Positions 1 to 6,680 of a DNA stretch of 23,175 nucleotides are shown here, in pieces. Numbering within the stretch: the first letter of the stretch is position 1; each line of letters begins with the position of its first letter. A model generated the notes under the pieces. That model made no database searches. It saw only the letters and a list, made by a program, of their open reading frames with translations, and was not told where the DNA came from. A program made the translations under genes and the position numbers. Source of the DNA: Metaruminococcus_A gallistercoris (GTDB taxonomy: Bacteria > Bacillota > Clostridia > Oscillospirales > Ruminococcaceae); the NCBI GenBank assembly GCA_904394975.1, contig CAJFNQ010000028.1, positions 1-23,175 of the forward strand, read 5' to 3'.

Positions 1-150
1 AATCCTTTATTTTCAAGGCTTTTGGAGGATTTTATTGATAACCTATGGAGAGCAATAATCACTCATAATTTTATGGTTTTCAAATTCTGATTTATGTGAT
101 TTGATAAACGCCATAAAAACGCAAATAATAGCAACAACAAATGAAAAACG
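1..150. other. Left-edge intergenic region, possible 3' end of an upstream gene
   Basis: No complete gene is visible. All three plus-strand frames are open from base 1: frame 1 runs to a stop at 88-90, frame 2 to a stop near 56-58 and frame 3 to a stop near 36. Any of them could be the tail of a gene that starts outside the window, and I cannot choose between them. The rest is AT-rich leader for the next gene. Confidence 0.3.
101..129 (+). promoter_or_regulatory. Possible sigma-A promoter for the first gene
   Basis: TTGATA at 101-106 is followed by a 17-nt spacer and AATAAT at 124-129. The -10 is weak and lies only about 30 nt before the start codon, so the leader would be very short. Confidence 0.3.
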
Positions 151-159
151 GTGATGAAA

Positions 160-714
160 ATGATTCCAATTATGTTGTATGAAAAAGGGCGTAACAGAAC
201 GTTGTTCAATCTGCTTGAAAAAAATTTGCCGCATTATCTTTCTGTTATTCCTTCTACCGGGTCAGGGCACAATTGTTCTAATGGTCTTCTCGATATTTTC
301 TGGCTGGATCAATCATCTTTTCGGAAGAATGTTACCGAAACCTGTTTGTTAATTTTGAATGAGCATATTAAATTAAAAAAAGATTGCGGTTTTCCTCGCA
401 ATACGGTAGCGTTGGTACTTTCGTCTGATAGTGAACAGGTGAAAAACCTGTCAAAACATAACGTAAATACAATTGTATGTGGACTTTCTCCTAAAGACAC
501 TGTAACATTTTCCAGCATTCGGGAAACGGAAGCATCAGTTTCTCTGCAAAGAAGCATTCAAACGTTATTTGGCTCAATTGTAGAACCGTTTGAAATTTCT
601 GTGAAATTCGAAAAAAACTATTCGCCGTCTTGTGTACTATTATTTATAGCGCTGTTGTTGATTACAGGTGTTCTTTCGGTTGATACGTCAGGCGCTCCGA
701 TTAACATTCATTAA
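160..714 (+). CDS. Unrecognised protein with one C-terminal membrane segment
   Basis: I do not recognise this protein. It is about 184 residues long and soluble-looking until a hydrophobic stretch about 30 to 13 residues from the end (SCVLLFIALLLITGVLSV), which suggests a single C-terminal anchor or a tail-anchored topology. The middle holds a conserved-looking block, CGLSPKDTVTFSSI then LQRSI and VEPFEISV, resembling a block I associate with uncharacterised Clostridia proteins; that is memory, not a search result. The start is uncertain: GTG 151, ATG 154 and ATG 160 are in frame. I chose 160 because GGTGA at 150-154 is the only anti-Shine-Dalgarno match and sits 5 nt before it. The gene lies upstream of a spore-protein gene with its own promoter, so they need not be co-regulated. 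Confidence 0.6.
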   Translation: MIPIMLYEKGRNRTLFNLLEKNLPHYLSVIPSTGSGHNCSNGLLDIFWLDQSSFRKNVTETCLLILNEHIKLKKDCGFPRNTVALVLSSDSEQVKNLSKHNVNTIVCGLSPKDTVTFSSIRETEASVSLQRSIQTLFGSIVEPFEISVKFEKNYSPSCVLLFIALLLITGVLSVDTSGAPINIH

Positions 715-754
715 GTTCGGAAGAATTTGTTTCAAAAATCTACAAAAATTACCT

Positions 755-784
755 TTCATAAAACAAATGCGAAAATCCATACTA
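755..784 (+). promoter_or_regulatory. Sigma-G-like promoter for the SASP gene
   Basis: TTCATA (755-760), a 17-nt spacer and CATACTA (778-784) match the forespore sigma-G pattern (-35 near TGNATA, -10 CATNNTA). The -10 is a full match and the -35 is close. Alpha/beta SASP genes are classic sigma-G targets, so sequence and gene identity agree. Transcription would start near 790, about 50 nt before the start codon. Confidence 0.7.
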
Positions 785-839
785 CTAATGCAAACGCAAA
801 AAGAAATCTTTTCAAAAAAACTTAAGGAGTGTAAACAAA

Positions 840-1034
840 ATGGCTAAAAGCAATAAAATCGTAGTTCCGCAGGCTCGCGAGGCAATGGATCGCTTCAAGA
901 TGGAAGCTGCAAACGAAGTTGGTGTTAACCTGAAAAACGGTTACAACGGTGAACTTACTTCCAAACAGGCTGGTTCTATCGGCGGCCAGATGGTTAAAAA
1001 GATGATCGAAGCTTACGAAAACTCTGTAAAATAA
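840..1034 (+). CDS. Alpha/beta-type small acid-soluble spore protein
   Basis: This 64-residue protein belongs to the SASP family that coats and protects DNA in the dormant spore core and is degraded at germination by the GPR protease. The family signatures are visible: EAMDRFKMEAANEVGV at residues 14-29, which contains the expected GPR cleavage region around Glu22-Ala23, and NGYNGELTSKQAGSIGGQMVKKM in the C-terminal half. The length is normal. The start is fixed by AAGGAG at 824-829, 10 nt before the ATG. The gene is monocistronic, between a sigma-G-like promoter and a strong terminator. Codon choice is clean, as expected for a highly expressed spore protein. I am confident of the family but not of the paralogue, so I give no symbol. 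Confidence 0.96.
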   Translation: MAKSNKIVVPQAREAMDRFKMEAANEVGVNLKNGYNGELTSKQAGSIGGQMVKKMIEAYENSVK

Positions 1035-1046
1035 GTTTTGATTGAA

Positions 1047-1077
1047 AAGAACCGGGCGATAAGCCCGGTTCTTTTTT
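1047..1077 (+). terminator. Rho-independent terminator after the SASP gene
   Basis: An 11-bp perfect stem (1047-1057 with 1063-1073, GC-rich core ACCGGGC) with a 5-nt loop is followed by a T run. The A-rich 5' flank means it could also stop minus-strand transcription coming from thioredoxin. Confidence 0.92.
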
Positions 1078-1165
1078 GCTGTTTTGACTTGTTTTGCAAA
1101 TGCAGTACACTGAAACGTTAAACGGGTCGTGTTTAATCAGAAAACAGTACGCGTTTTCAGCATCA

Positions 1166-1480
1166 TTATAAGTCCAGCATGCCTGTTAATTCTTCTTTGG
1201 CGCGATAGCCGACCGCTGCCGAAGTAATTTCACCCTCTTTTACAACCATGATAGAAGGTACGGCCATTACGCTGTATTCAGCTGCAAGTTCCGCTTGGTC
1301 ATCTATGTTTACTTTGCAAACTTTGACTTTATCCTTGTATTCTTCAGAAATTTCATCCATAATCGGCGCCAGAGCCTTGCACGGACCGCACCATGTTGCC
1401 CAGAATTCAACAAGCACCGGTAATTCGGATTGGAGAACCTCCTCTTGAAATGTTTCTTTTGTAACATCAATCGTAGCCAT
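1166..1480 (-). CDS. trxA: Thioredoxin
   Basis: This 104-residue cytosolic thiol-disulfide oxidoreductase reduces protein disulfides and is recharged by thioredoxin reductase, which is not in this window. The active site WCGPC is at residues 30-34, and the cis-proline loop reads AVPS with Pro75 (IPT is more usual). The buried acidic residue five places before WCGPC, Asp26 in E. coli, is Glu25 here. Length and start are standard. AAGGAGG lies at 1487-1493 (read on the minus strand), 6 nt before the ATG. The gene is monocistronic. Its promoter is embedded in an 11-bp inverted repeat described separately, which suggests dedicated control. Confidence 0.96.
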   Translation of the reverse strand: MATIDVTKETFQEEVLQSELPVLVEFWATWCGPCKALAPIMDEISEEYKDKVKVCKVNIDDQAELAAEYSVMAVPSIMVVKEGEITSAAVGYRAKEELTGMLDL

Positions 1481-1505
1481 TATTTTCCTCCTTGTTTTAC
1501 GTCTT

Positions 1506-1549
1506 AAATGAATGGATTAAATGTATTATAACCCATGTTCCATTCATTT
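1506..1549. promoter_or_regulatory. Candidate operator: 11-bp inverted repeat around the thioredoxin -10
   Basis: AAATGAATGGA at 1506-1516 and its exact reverse complement TCCATTCATTT at 1539-1549 flank the -10 element with a 22-nt gap. The arm centres are 33 bp apart, close to three helical turns. One arm lies at the likely transcription start and the other in the -35/-10 spacer, where a bound repressor would block RNA polymerase. That it is an operator is inference. Confidence 0.5.
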
Positions 1550-1554
1550 TACAA
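1525..1554 (-). promoter_or_regulatory. Sigma-A promoter for thioredoxin
   Basis: On the minus strand, TTGTAA (1554-1549), an 18-nt spacer and TATAAT (1530-1525). The -10 is perfect and the spacer slightly long. The transcript would start near 1518. Confidence 0.65.
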
Positions 1555-1622
1555 TCCTTAATATGAGATTAGGAATTTTATTAAAAGTGTAGCGATAAAA
1601 TAAAACACTAAGCCCTAAATAT

Positions 1623-1657
1623 AAAAAAGCGAAGGCGAATCACGCCTTCGCTTTTTT
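1623..1657 (-). terminator. Terminator of the collagen-like gene
   Basis: A 15-bp perfect stem (1623-1637 with 1643-1657) with a 5-nt loop has a GC-rich core and A/T runs on both outer sides. It lies just past the stop codon of the collagen-like gene on the minus strand and could work in both directions. Confidence 0.92.
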
Positions 1658-1661
1658 ACAG

Positions 1662-3005
1662 TCAGACAGTTGGGATATCTCCCAATCTGTTGATTGTCAT
1701 TGATATTCCGGTGTAAATAAAATTTTGTCCGCTATTTGCGTTGATGGCTAGGGTTGCAGGTACCGAAGAAACACTGATGGGAGCATTGAACCCCAAATTT
1801 GTTGTTTCTGAAGATGCTTGAAAATTATGCGCGGTTGATGCGCCAGAAACTGCGGAACCGTTCTTTTGCAAAAACAATGTTACGTTGAACGGGAATTTTG
1901 CGCCGGAAGTCGGTGCTAAACCACCGTTGAATGTCACATTATAGACACCCGGTTTACTGATGGAAAACGTACTGCTTCCTTCTGTATGGGAAATCGATGT
2001 CCCATAGGACAAAGCGTTTTTGTCGAAAACTAACGGCGTACCGGACGTTCCCGGCTGAGACGGAGTAGAATAGGCAGACAACAGTGACACTGGTGCGCTG
2101 CTTCCGGTCGCACCTTTTGGAATGGTAAAATCAAAGACAGCATTTTGCGGCGTGCCTGAATTGACGACATTGGCTGGGGTCCCGGGGTCGCCTGTTGTTA
2201 CTGTTCCAACTTGAACCAGGGCTGCGGTACCGGTACTGCCCGTTTGGCCGGTTGCACCACTTGGACCAGTTGCGCCAGTCGGGCCAGTTGCGCCAGTCGG
2301 ACCAGTTACGCCGGTCAGGCCAGTTGCGCCGGTTGGGCCAGTTGCGCCGGTTGGGCCGGTTACGCCGGTTGGGCCAGTCGGGCCAGTTACGCCGGTCGGA
2401 CCAGTTGGGCCAGTCGGGCCGGTTGCACCACTTGGACCAGTTGCGCCAGTCGGGCCAGTTGCGCCGGTCGGGCCAGTTACGCCGGTTGGGCCGGTTACGC
2501 CGGTTGGGCCAGTCGGGCCAGTTACGCCAGTCGGGCCAGTTACGCCAGTCGGACCAGTTGGGCCGATGGGACCGGTTGCGCCAGTCGGGCCAGTTGCGCC
2601 AGTTACGCCGGTCGGACCAGTTACGCCAGTCGGGCCAGTTACGCCAGTCGGGCCAGTTACGCCGGTCGGGCCGGTTACGCCTTGTGGAATTACGAAATCT
2701 AGGATTGCATTTTCAATTGTTCCGCTGTTTACCACACTTGCTGGTGTGCCCGGTGCACCAGTTGTTACGGTACCGACACGAATCGTTGCTGTCTGTCCTT
2801 GAGGCCCTTGTGGACCGACAGGCCCTTGGGGCCCTTGAGGTCCCGTCGGTCCCTGAGCACCTTGAGGTCCCTGAGGACCTTGCGGACCCGGACAGCAGCA
2901 ACAGTGTTTTGGCGGAATGCGGTCACATTCGTCATGACAATTGTTGTGACAGCCTGAACGGTTATCATCCGGACAACCACAATGATTTCCTTTGTAAATG
3001 TTCAT
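1662..3005 (-). CDS. Collagen-like spore-surface glycoprotein (BclA-like)
   Basis: This 447-residue protein is probably an exosporium or spore-coat filament protein. Residues 1-38 are Cys- and His-rich (Cys 9, 11, 19, 23, 27 and a CCCC at 35-38). A short Gly-X-Y block (PGPQGPQG type) spans 39-70. A module beginning VGTVTTGAPGTPASVVNSG spans about 77-109. A long Gly-X-Y domain rich in GPTGVTG/GATG spans about 109-263. The same module is repeated at about 267-299, followed by a 145-residue C-terminal domain of beta-strand character, comparable to the jelly-roll heads of BclA-type proteins. The many threonines in Y positions are typical O-glycosylation sites. I start at ATG 3005 because AAGGAGG at 3018-3012 is 6 nt upstream; the longer reading to 3083 would begin upstream of the sigma-K-like promoter. 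The exosporium role is inferred from architecture and promoter. Confidence 0.85.
   Translation of the reverse strand: MNIYKGNHCGCPDDNRSGCHNNCHDECDRIPPKHCCCCPGPQGPQGPQGAQGPTGPQGPQGPVGPQGPQGQTATIRVGTVTTGAPGTPASVVNSGTIENAILDFVIPQGVTGPTGVTGPTGVTGPTGVTGPTGVTGATGPTGATGPIGPTGPTGVTGPTGVTGPTGPTGVTGPTGVTGPTGATGPTGATGPSGATGPTGPTGPTGVTGPTGPTGVTGPTGATGPTGATGLTGVTGPTGATGPTGATGPSGATGQTGSTGTAALVQVGTVTTGDPGTPANVVNSGTPQNAVFDFTIPKGATGSSAPVSLLSAYSTPSQPGTSGTPLVFDKNALSYGTSISHTEGSSTFSISKPGVYNVTFNGGLAPTSGAKFPFNVTLFLQKNGSAVSGASTAHNFQASSETTNLGFNAPISVSSVPATLAINANSGQNFIYTGISMTINRLGDIPTV
2217..2681 (-). repeat. Tandem Gly-X-Y coding repeats
   Basis: The DNA is built from degenerate 9-bp units (GGNCCAGTT and GCGCCAGTC types on the plus strand) that encode about 51 Gly-X-Y triplets. 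Runs of identical 18-27 bp units recur, so the tract is prone to length variation by slippage or recombination and to assembly errors. The low complexity also keeps other frames open on both strands. Confidence 0.9.
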
Positions 3006-3044
3006 TCTCATCCTCCTTGCAAGCAGCCTTAATAAGGCCTGTAA

Positions 3045-3073
3045 TATAATATGCCGCAGGCCTGAAAACGGTG
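3045..3073 (-). promoter_or_regulatory. Sigma-K-like promoter for the collagen-like gene
   Basis: On the minus strand, CACC (3073-3070), a 16-nt gap and CATATTATA (3053-3045) fit the mother-cell sigma-K pattern (-35 AC, -10 CATANNNTA). Transcription would start near 3038, about 33 nt before the chosen ATG. Sigma-K drives late spore-coat and exosporium genes, which agrees with the product. Confidence 0.65.
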
Positions 3074-3090
3074 AATGCAGCAAAGATTTC

Positions 3091-3119
3091 TTTACACATT
3101 TTGGAATTTGGAGTATAAT
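3091..3119 (+). promoter_or_regulatory. Sigma-A promoter for the SDR-cysK unit
   Basis: TTTACA (3091-3096), a 17-nt spacer and a perfect TATAAT (3114-3119) lie 85 nt before the SDR start codon. The position is divergent from the sigma-K-like promoter of the neighbouring gene. Confidence 0.75.
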
Positions 3120-3204
3120 AAAATACGTTCTCTGTTCACAGCTGGTATCTTGAAAAAAACAAGTAAAACATTTTTACAGCATATTAAAAAGGCGGTGTAC
3201 AAAT

Positions 3205-3981
3205 ATGGGAATTATCGAAAAAATGAGATTGGATGAGAAAAAAGCATTTGTCACAGGAGGAGCAAGAGGAATCGGTAAAAGCGTTGCTTTGGCGTTCGGA
3301 GAAGCCGGGGCGGATGTTGCTTTGGTCGATATTGATTTGGCCGAAGCAGAAAAAACCGCTGCGGAGCTTTCGGAAAAAACCGGAAGACGCTTCATTGCCG
3401 TGCAGGCTGATGTAACCGATTCTCAGGATGTGGATCGAATGATTCAAACCGTCCTTCGTGAGTTTGGCCGGCTTGATATTGCCATGTGTAATGCAGGAAT
3501 CTGCATGAACATTCCCGCGGAAGAGATGACATTGGAGCAGTGGAAAAAAGTAATTGACATCAATTTGACCGGTGTGTTTTTAACCGCGCAGGCTGCCGGG
3601 CGTATTATGATAAAGCAGGGAGGCGGCTCAATCATCAATACGGCTTCCATGTCAGCACATATTGTCAACGTACCGCAGCCGCAGTGTTCTTATAACGCTT
3701 CCAAAGCCGGTGTGATTCAGTTGACAAAATCTCTGGCGATCGAGTGGGCGAAATATCATGTTCGTGTCAATTCGATCAGCCCCGGTTACATTGGAACAGA
3801 ACTCACTTTAAACTCACCCAGCCTTAAGCCGCTGATCGACCAGTGGAATGCGTCAGCTCCGCTCGGACGAATGGGGCGGCCGGATGAATTGCAGGCAATT
3901 GCTGTTTATCTTGCGGGGGATGCGAGTTCGTTTACCACCGGCTCCGATTTTCTCATCGACGGCGCATTTACCTGTATTTGA
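3205..3981 (+). CDS. Short-chain dehydrogenase/reductase, classical type
   Basis: This 258-residue NAD(P)-dependent oxidoreductase has all the classical SDR marks: the TGGARGIG nucleotide loop at 17-24, Asp42 after the second strand (favours NAD(H) over NADP(H)), NAG at 96-98, Asn120, Ser148, and the catalytic pair Tyr163 and Lys167 in YNASK. The sequence resembles polyol or sugar-alcohol dehydrogenases and gluconate 5-dehydrogenase-like enzymes, but the substrate cannot be read from it. An AAAGGCGGTG ribosome site precedes ATG 3205 by about 8 nt; a second in-frame ATG at residue 7 is possible. A CysK-family gene follows 35 nt later in the same direction with no terminator between them, so they are probably co-transcribed, though I know of no pathway that links them. 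Confidence 0.92.
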   Translation: MGIIEKMRLDEKKAFVTGGARGIGKSVALAFGEAGADVALVDIDLAEAEKTAAELSEKTGRRFIAVQADVTDSQDVDRMIQTVLREFGRLDIAMCNAGICMNIPAEEMTLEQWKKVIDINLTGVFLTAQAAGRIMIKQGGGSIINTASMSAHIVNVPQPQCSYNASKAGVIQLTKSLAIEWAKYHVRVNSISPGYIGTELTLNSPSLKPLIDQWNASAPLGRMGRPDELQAIAVYLAGDASSFTTGSDFLIDGAFTCI

Positions 3982-4016
3982 TGAGATAGAATATACTTGA
4001 AAGAAGGAACAGATCG

Positions 4017-4946
4017 TTGGTTTATCAATCAGTCCTCGAGGCACTGGGGCATACGCCCATGATTCGTTTGAATCATATGACAAGTGAAAATGATGCCGAT
4101 ATTTTGGTGAAATATGAAGGTGTTAATATCGGCGGCTCTATAAAAACGAGAACGGCTTATAATATGATCGTAGAAGCTGAAAAAAAGGGGTTGATCGGCC
4201 CCAATACGGTTATTGTTGAGCCGACCAGCGGCAACCAGGGAATCGGTCTTGCCTTGGTAGGCGCGGTAAAAGGTTATAAAGTAATCATTATCATGCCGGA
4301 CTCGATGAGCTATGAACGGCGCCTGCTGGTTTCTCATTATGGCGCTGAGGTCGTTTTGGTACACGATGACGGTGATATTGGAAAGTGTATTGCCGAATGT
4401 CTTCACCGCGCGGAAGAAATGGCAAAAAACGATCCGAATGTTTTTGTTCCTCAACAGTTTACCAATCCGGATAATCCGCTTGTTCACAAATATCATACGG
4501 CTGTTGAAATACTGGAACAGGTGGAAGGACCGATTCATGGTTTTTGTTCCGGCGTTGGAACGGGAGGTACCATTTCCGGTATAGGCGAGGTATTAAAAAA
4601 TCAGTTCCCCGATATTACAATCTGGGCAGTTGAGCCGGAACATGCTGCAATCCTTTCCGGAGGAAGCATCGGAACACATCTTCAGATGGGAATCGGTGAC
4701 GGTTTAATTCCGGATAATCTGAATATGAATATTTACGATAAAACGATTACCGTTACAGACGAAGAAGCGCTTGATGTCGCAAAGCGTCTTGCTCGTGAGG
4801 AAGGAATCCTTTGTGGTATTTCCAGTGGTTCCAATGTTGCTGCTGCAATTCAAATGGCTAAGATGCTTGGAAAAGGAAAAACGGTTGTAACCATTCTGCC
4901 GGATACCGGCGAGCGTTATTTTTCCACTCCGTTGTTTGAAGAATAA
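4017..4946 (+). CDS. cysK: PLP-dependent cysteine synthase family enzyme
   Basis: This 309-residue fold-type II PLP enzyme most resembles O-acetylserine sulfhydrylase, which makes cysteine from O-acetylserine and sulfide. The PLP lysine is Lys43, the substrate loop is PTSGNQG at 69-75, a glycine-rich phosphate-binding loop (GVGTGGTISGIG) lies mid-protein, and the C-terminal GISSGSNVAAA is typical. Two motifs are off-consensus: NIGGSIKTR replaces NPxGSxKDR around the lysine, and TSGNQG replaces TSGNTG. Both are compatible with the family but could mean a different amino-acid substrate. The start is TTG at 4017, supported by AAGGA at 4004-4008 with 8-nt spacing. The gene follows the SDR gene and ends at a strong bidirectional terminator. 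The symbol is a family-level assignment. Confidence 0.85.
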   Translation: MVYQSVLEALGHTPMIRLNHMTSENDADILVKYEGVNIGGSIKTRTAYNMIVEAEKKGLIGPNTVIVEPTSGNQGIGLALVGAVKGYKVIIIMPDSMSYERRLLVSHYGAEVVLVHDDGDIGKCIAECLHRAEEMAKNDPNVFVPQQFTNPDNPLVHKYHTAVEILEQVEGPIHGFCSGVGTGGTISGIGEVLKNQFPDITIWAVEPEHAAILSGGSIGTHLQMGIGDGLIPDNLNMNIYDKTITVTDEEALDVAKRLAREEGILCGISSGSNVAAAIQMAKMLGKGKTVVTILPDTGERYFSTPLFEE

Positions 4947-4953
4947 TTGAATC

Positions 4954-4993
4954 AAAAAAGCCTGTCAGACCAATTTGTCTGACAGGCTTTTTT
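4954..4993. terminator. Bidirectional terminator between cysK and the flippase gene
   Basis: A stem of more than 15 bp (core GCCTGTCAGAC with GTCTGACAGGC) with a 6-nt loop is flanked by A6 on the left and T7 on the right. It separates two convergent genes and should end both transcripts. Confidence 0.93.
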
Positions 4994-5011
4994 ATGCGGT
5001 ATTTAAAAATT

Positions 5012-6415
5012 TTATCCTTTGTGCATAGATAAAAAGCGTTTTGCGCCGTTGATAAGCATTCCTGAATTGATAAAGAGCAATACAGCAAAAAATGCGATTT
5101 CCAGAGCAATCCAATATTTTACTTCAAGGATCAAAACAACCGCTTGGAAGATGAGAATCACAGTGTTGAGGGCTAGTTTAGGCAGTTGTATGTCAAAACG
5201 AATAAATTGCTTTGTGGTGATTACACGCAGAATAAACACCAGCAAACAACTCAGAAATGTTGCGATTGCCGCGCCAGTTCCTCCCCACAAAGGAACCATA
5301 ATCAAGTTTAACACAACGTTTACTGCCGCGCCGGCAAGAATGGTGAGCATGGAAACCTTGTTTTTCTTTGCAACCATATAAATACTGGACAGGAATGAGC
5401 AGAAACAGTTGAACACGATTGCCAGCATTAAGATCGGCACGAATTTCCATGAGTCGTAATATTCTCCGGATACAAGAATTTTGGTGATTACTTTTGTTAA
5501 TAGGATAACAAAAGAGGCGCCAATAAAAATTAATCCCGCAAATGAACCAAATACATTTTTGTAAAACAGTTTTTTATCTTTTGCGTTATCTTCCACGACA
5601 GCTGAAATATTCCACGCCTGCATGACAACGCCTGCGATCATTGTAATGAAGGTAGGCAGCTTGTGTGCAGCTGAATATAACCCGTTAATGGTAAGACCGT
5701 CTTCCAGCATATAGGTAATGATGTATTTGTCCGAAAGGGTATTAACCCACCAGAAAAGGGTAGTGGGAATCAGAGGAAGAGAAAATACAATCATGGCCCG
5801 CAACAATCCGCGGTTAATGCGTTTGAAGTTCAGATAATGCCGGAGACCCGCAATCCAGAACAAGAAGATAGCGGATATCAGGTCGGCTAAAATAATGGAG
5901 AAAACATAACCATAAATCCCCATGCGAAAGACGCCGAGGAGCAGAATATTGGTCAGTACCATGATTGCTGTATTTTGTATCCCTGAATACGCAAATAATT
6001 TTACCATGCCGCGTGCGCGAACAAACTGGGAACAAATGCTGTTTAAGCTGGAACACAACACAAATAGATAAATTAAGACAGTGTAATTTGATATAATAGG
6101 GATTTGTAGGAGCACTGGGAAAAATAAAAGAAAGACCGCGAATCCTGACAAAATAACCATCAAGCCATTCGTAAAAACCTCTCTGCGGTCAACTGCTCTA
6201 TCTAATCCAAAACGAATCACTGCGTCGGTGATGCAGATCGTAGCGATAGGAAGGATTAAGTTGGATGTATCCACAATTATATTGACCACGCCGTAGTCGT
6301 CCGGCGAGAGCATACGGGTGTAAAACGGCGTAAGTAAAAAAACGAGCAGCTTGGAAGTAAATGTGCCAATCGCAAATACCGATATGTTCTTTATTAATTT
6401 AACATATTTGTTCAT
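5012..6415 (-). CDS. Polysaccharide flippase (MOP superfamily membrane protein)
   Basis: This 467-residue integral membrane protein has about 12-14 hydrophobic helices spread over its whole length. The start (KNISVFAIGTFTSKLLVFLLTPFYTRMLSPDDYG) is the hallmark opening of the Wzx/polysaccharide_synt family, which flips undecaprenyl-linked saccharides or other lipid-linked precursors across the cytoplasmic membrane. Length is normal for the family. AAAGGAG at 6427-6421 precedes the ATG. No glycosyltransferase, polymerase or ligase genes lie nearby, so the cargo (capsule, teichoic-type polymer or spore polysaccharide) cannot be told. It is monocistronic and divergent from the glycogen operon. 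A lipid II flippase role is possible but less likely from the sequence. Confidence 0.88.
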   Translation of the reverse strand: MNKYVKLIKNISVFAIGTFTSKLLVFLLTPFYTRMLSPDDYGVVNIIVDTSNLILPIATICITDAVIRFGLDRAVDRREVFTNGLMVILSGFAVFLLFFPVLLQIPIISNYTVLIYLFVLCSSLNSICSQFVRARGMVKLFAYSGIQNTAIMVLTNILLLGVFRMGIYGYVFSIILADLISAIFLFWIAGLRHYLNFKRINRGLLRAMIVFSLPLIPTTLFWWVNTLSDKYIITYMLEDGLTINGLYSAAHKLPTFITMIAGVVMQAWNISAVVEDNAKDKKLFYKNVFGSFAGLIFIGASFVILLTKVITKILVSGEYYDSWKFVPILMLAIVFNCFCSFLSSIYMVAKKNKVSMLTILAGAAVNVVLNLIMVPLWGGTGAAIATFLSCLLVFILRVITTKQFIRFDIQLPKLALNTVILIFQAVVLILEVKYWIALEIAFFAVLLFINSGMLINGAKRFLSMHKG

Positions 6416-6456
6416 AAGCGCTCCTTTCCTGGTGTTGCTTGGAATAAATCCTTATT

Positions 6457-6485
6457 ATTATACCATTAAAACCTATAAAATGAAA
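6457..6485 (-). promoter_or_regulatory. Possible extended -10 promoter for the flippase gene
   Basis: On the minus strand TGGTATAAT (6465-6457) is an extended -10. The best -35 with a 17-nt spacer is the poor TTTCAT (6485-6480). The leader would be about 35 nt. Confidence 0.45.
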
Positions 6486-6618
6486 TATTTTGCAGCTTTT
6501 TTTAGACCGAAAATGGAAGCTAGAGGTGAAGCAGGAAAAAACATGCTTTATTTTTGTTAAAATTGCATAAATTTATAAAGAAATTTTTCTCAAATAGTAA
6601 AAACCTTACAAATTTCTA

Positions 6619-6647
6619 TTGAAATCATAACTTTTTTTTGATATGAT
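6619..6647 (+). promoter_or_regulatory. Sigma-A promoter of the glycogen operon
   Basis: TTGAAA (6619-6624), a 17-nt spacer containing a T8 run, and TATGAT (6642-6647) lie 33 nt before the glgB start. I see no operator or riboswitch. The 6428-6618 stretch upstream is AT-rich without recognisable structure. Confidence 0.7.
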
Positions 6648-6680
6648 AACAGTAATAAAAGATTTATGGAGGATGTCGTT

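Noticed and set aside
2217..2681. Repeat array that could be mistaken for a CRISPR
   Set aside because: Units are 9-bp multiples with no unique spacers, and they encode Gly-X-Y triplets in frame.
2195..3049. Long plus-strand open frames (284, 163 and 78 residues) opposite the collagen-like gene
   Set aside because: They are by-products of the Gly-X-Y repeat composition; the translations are monotonous (RQSGQLR, SCASRAS) and no ribosome site or promoter supports them.
3120..3204. Possible riboswitch or T-box in the leader of the SDR-cysK unit
   Set aside because: The 85-nt leader has no stable stem, T-box sequence or terminator.
6428..6618. Possible small RNA or operator in the flippase-glgB gap
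   Set aside because: Only AT-rich sequence without hairpins or repeats; nothing beyond the two promoters.
6666..6680. Earlier glgB start at 6666
   Set aside because: That ATG is part of the ribosome site ATGGAGG serving ATG 6681.
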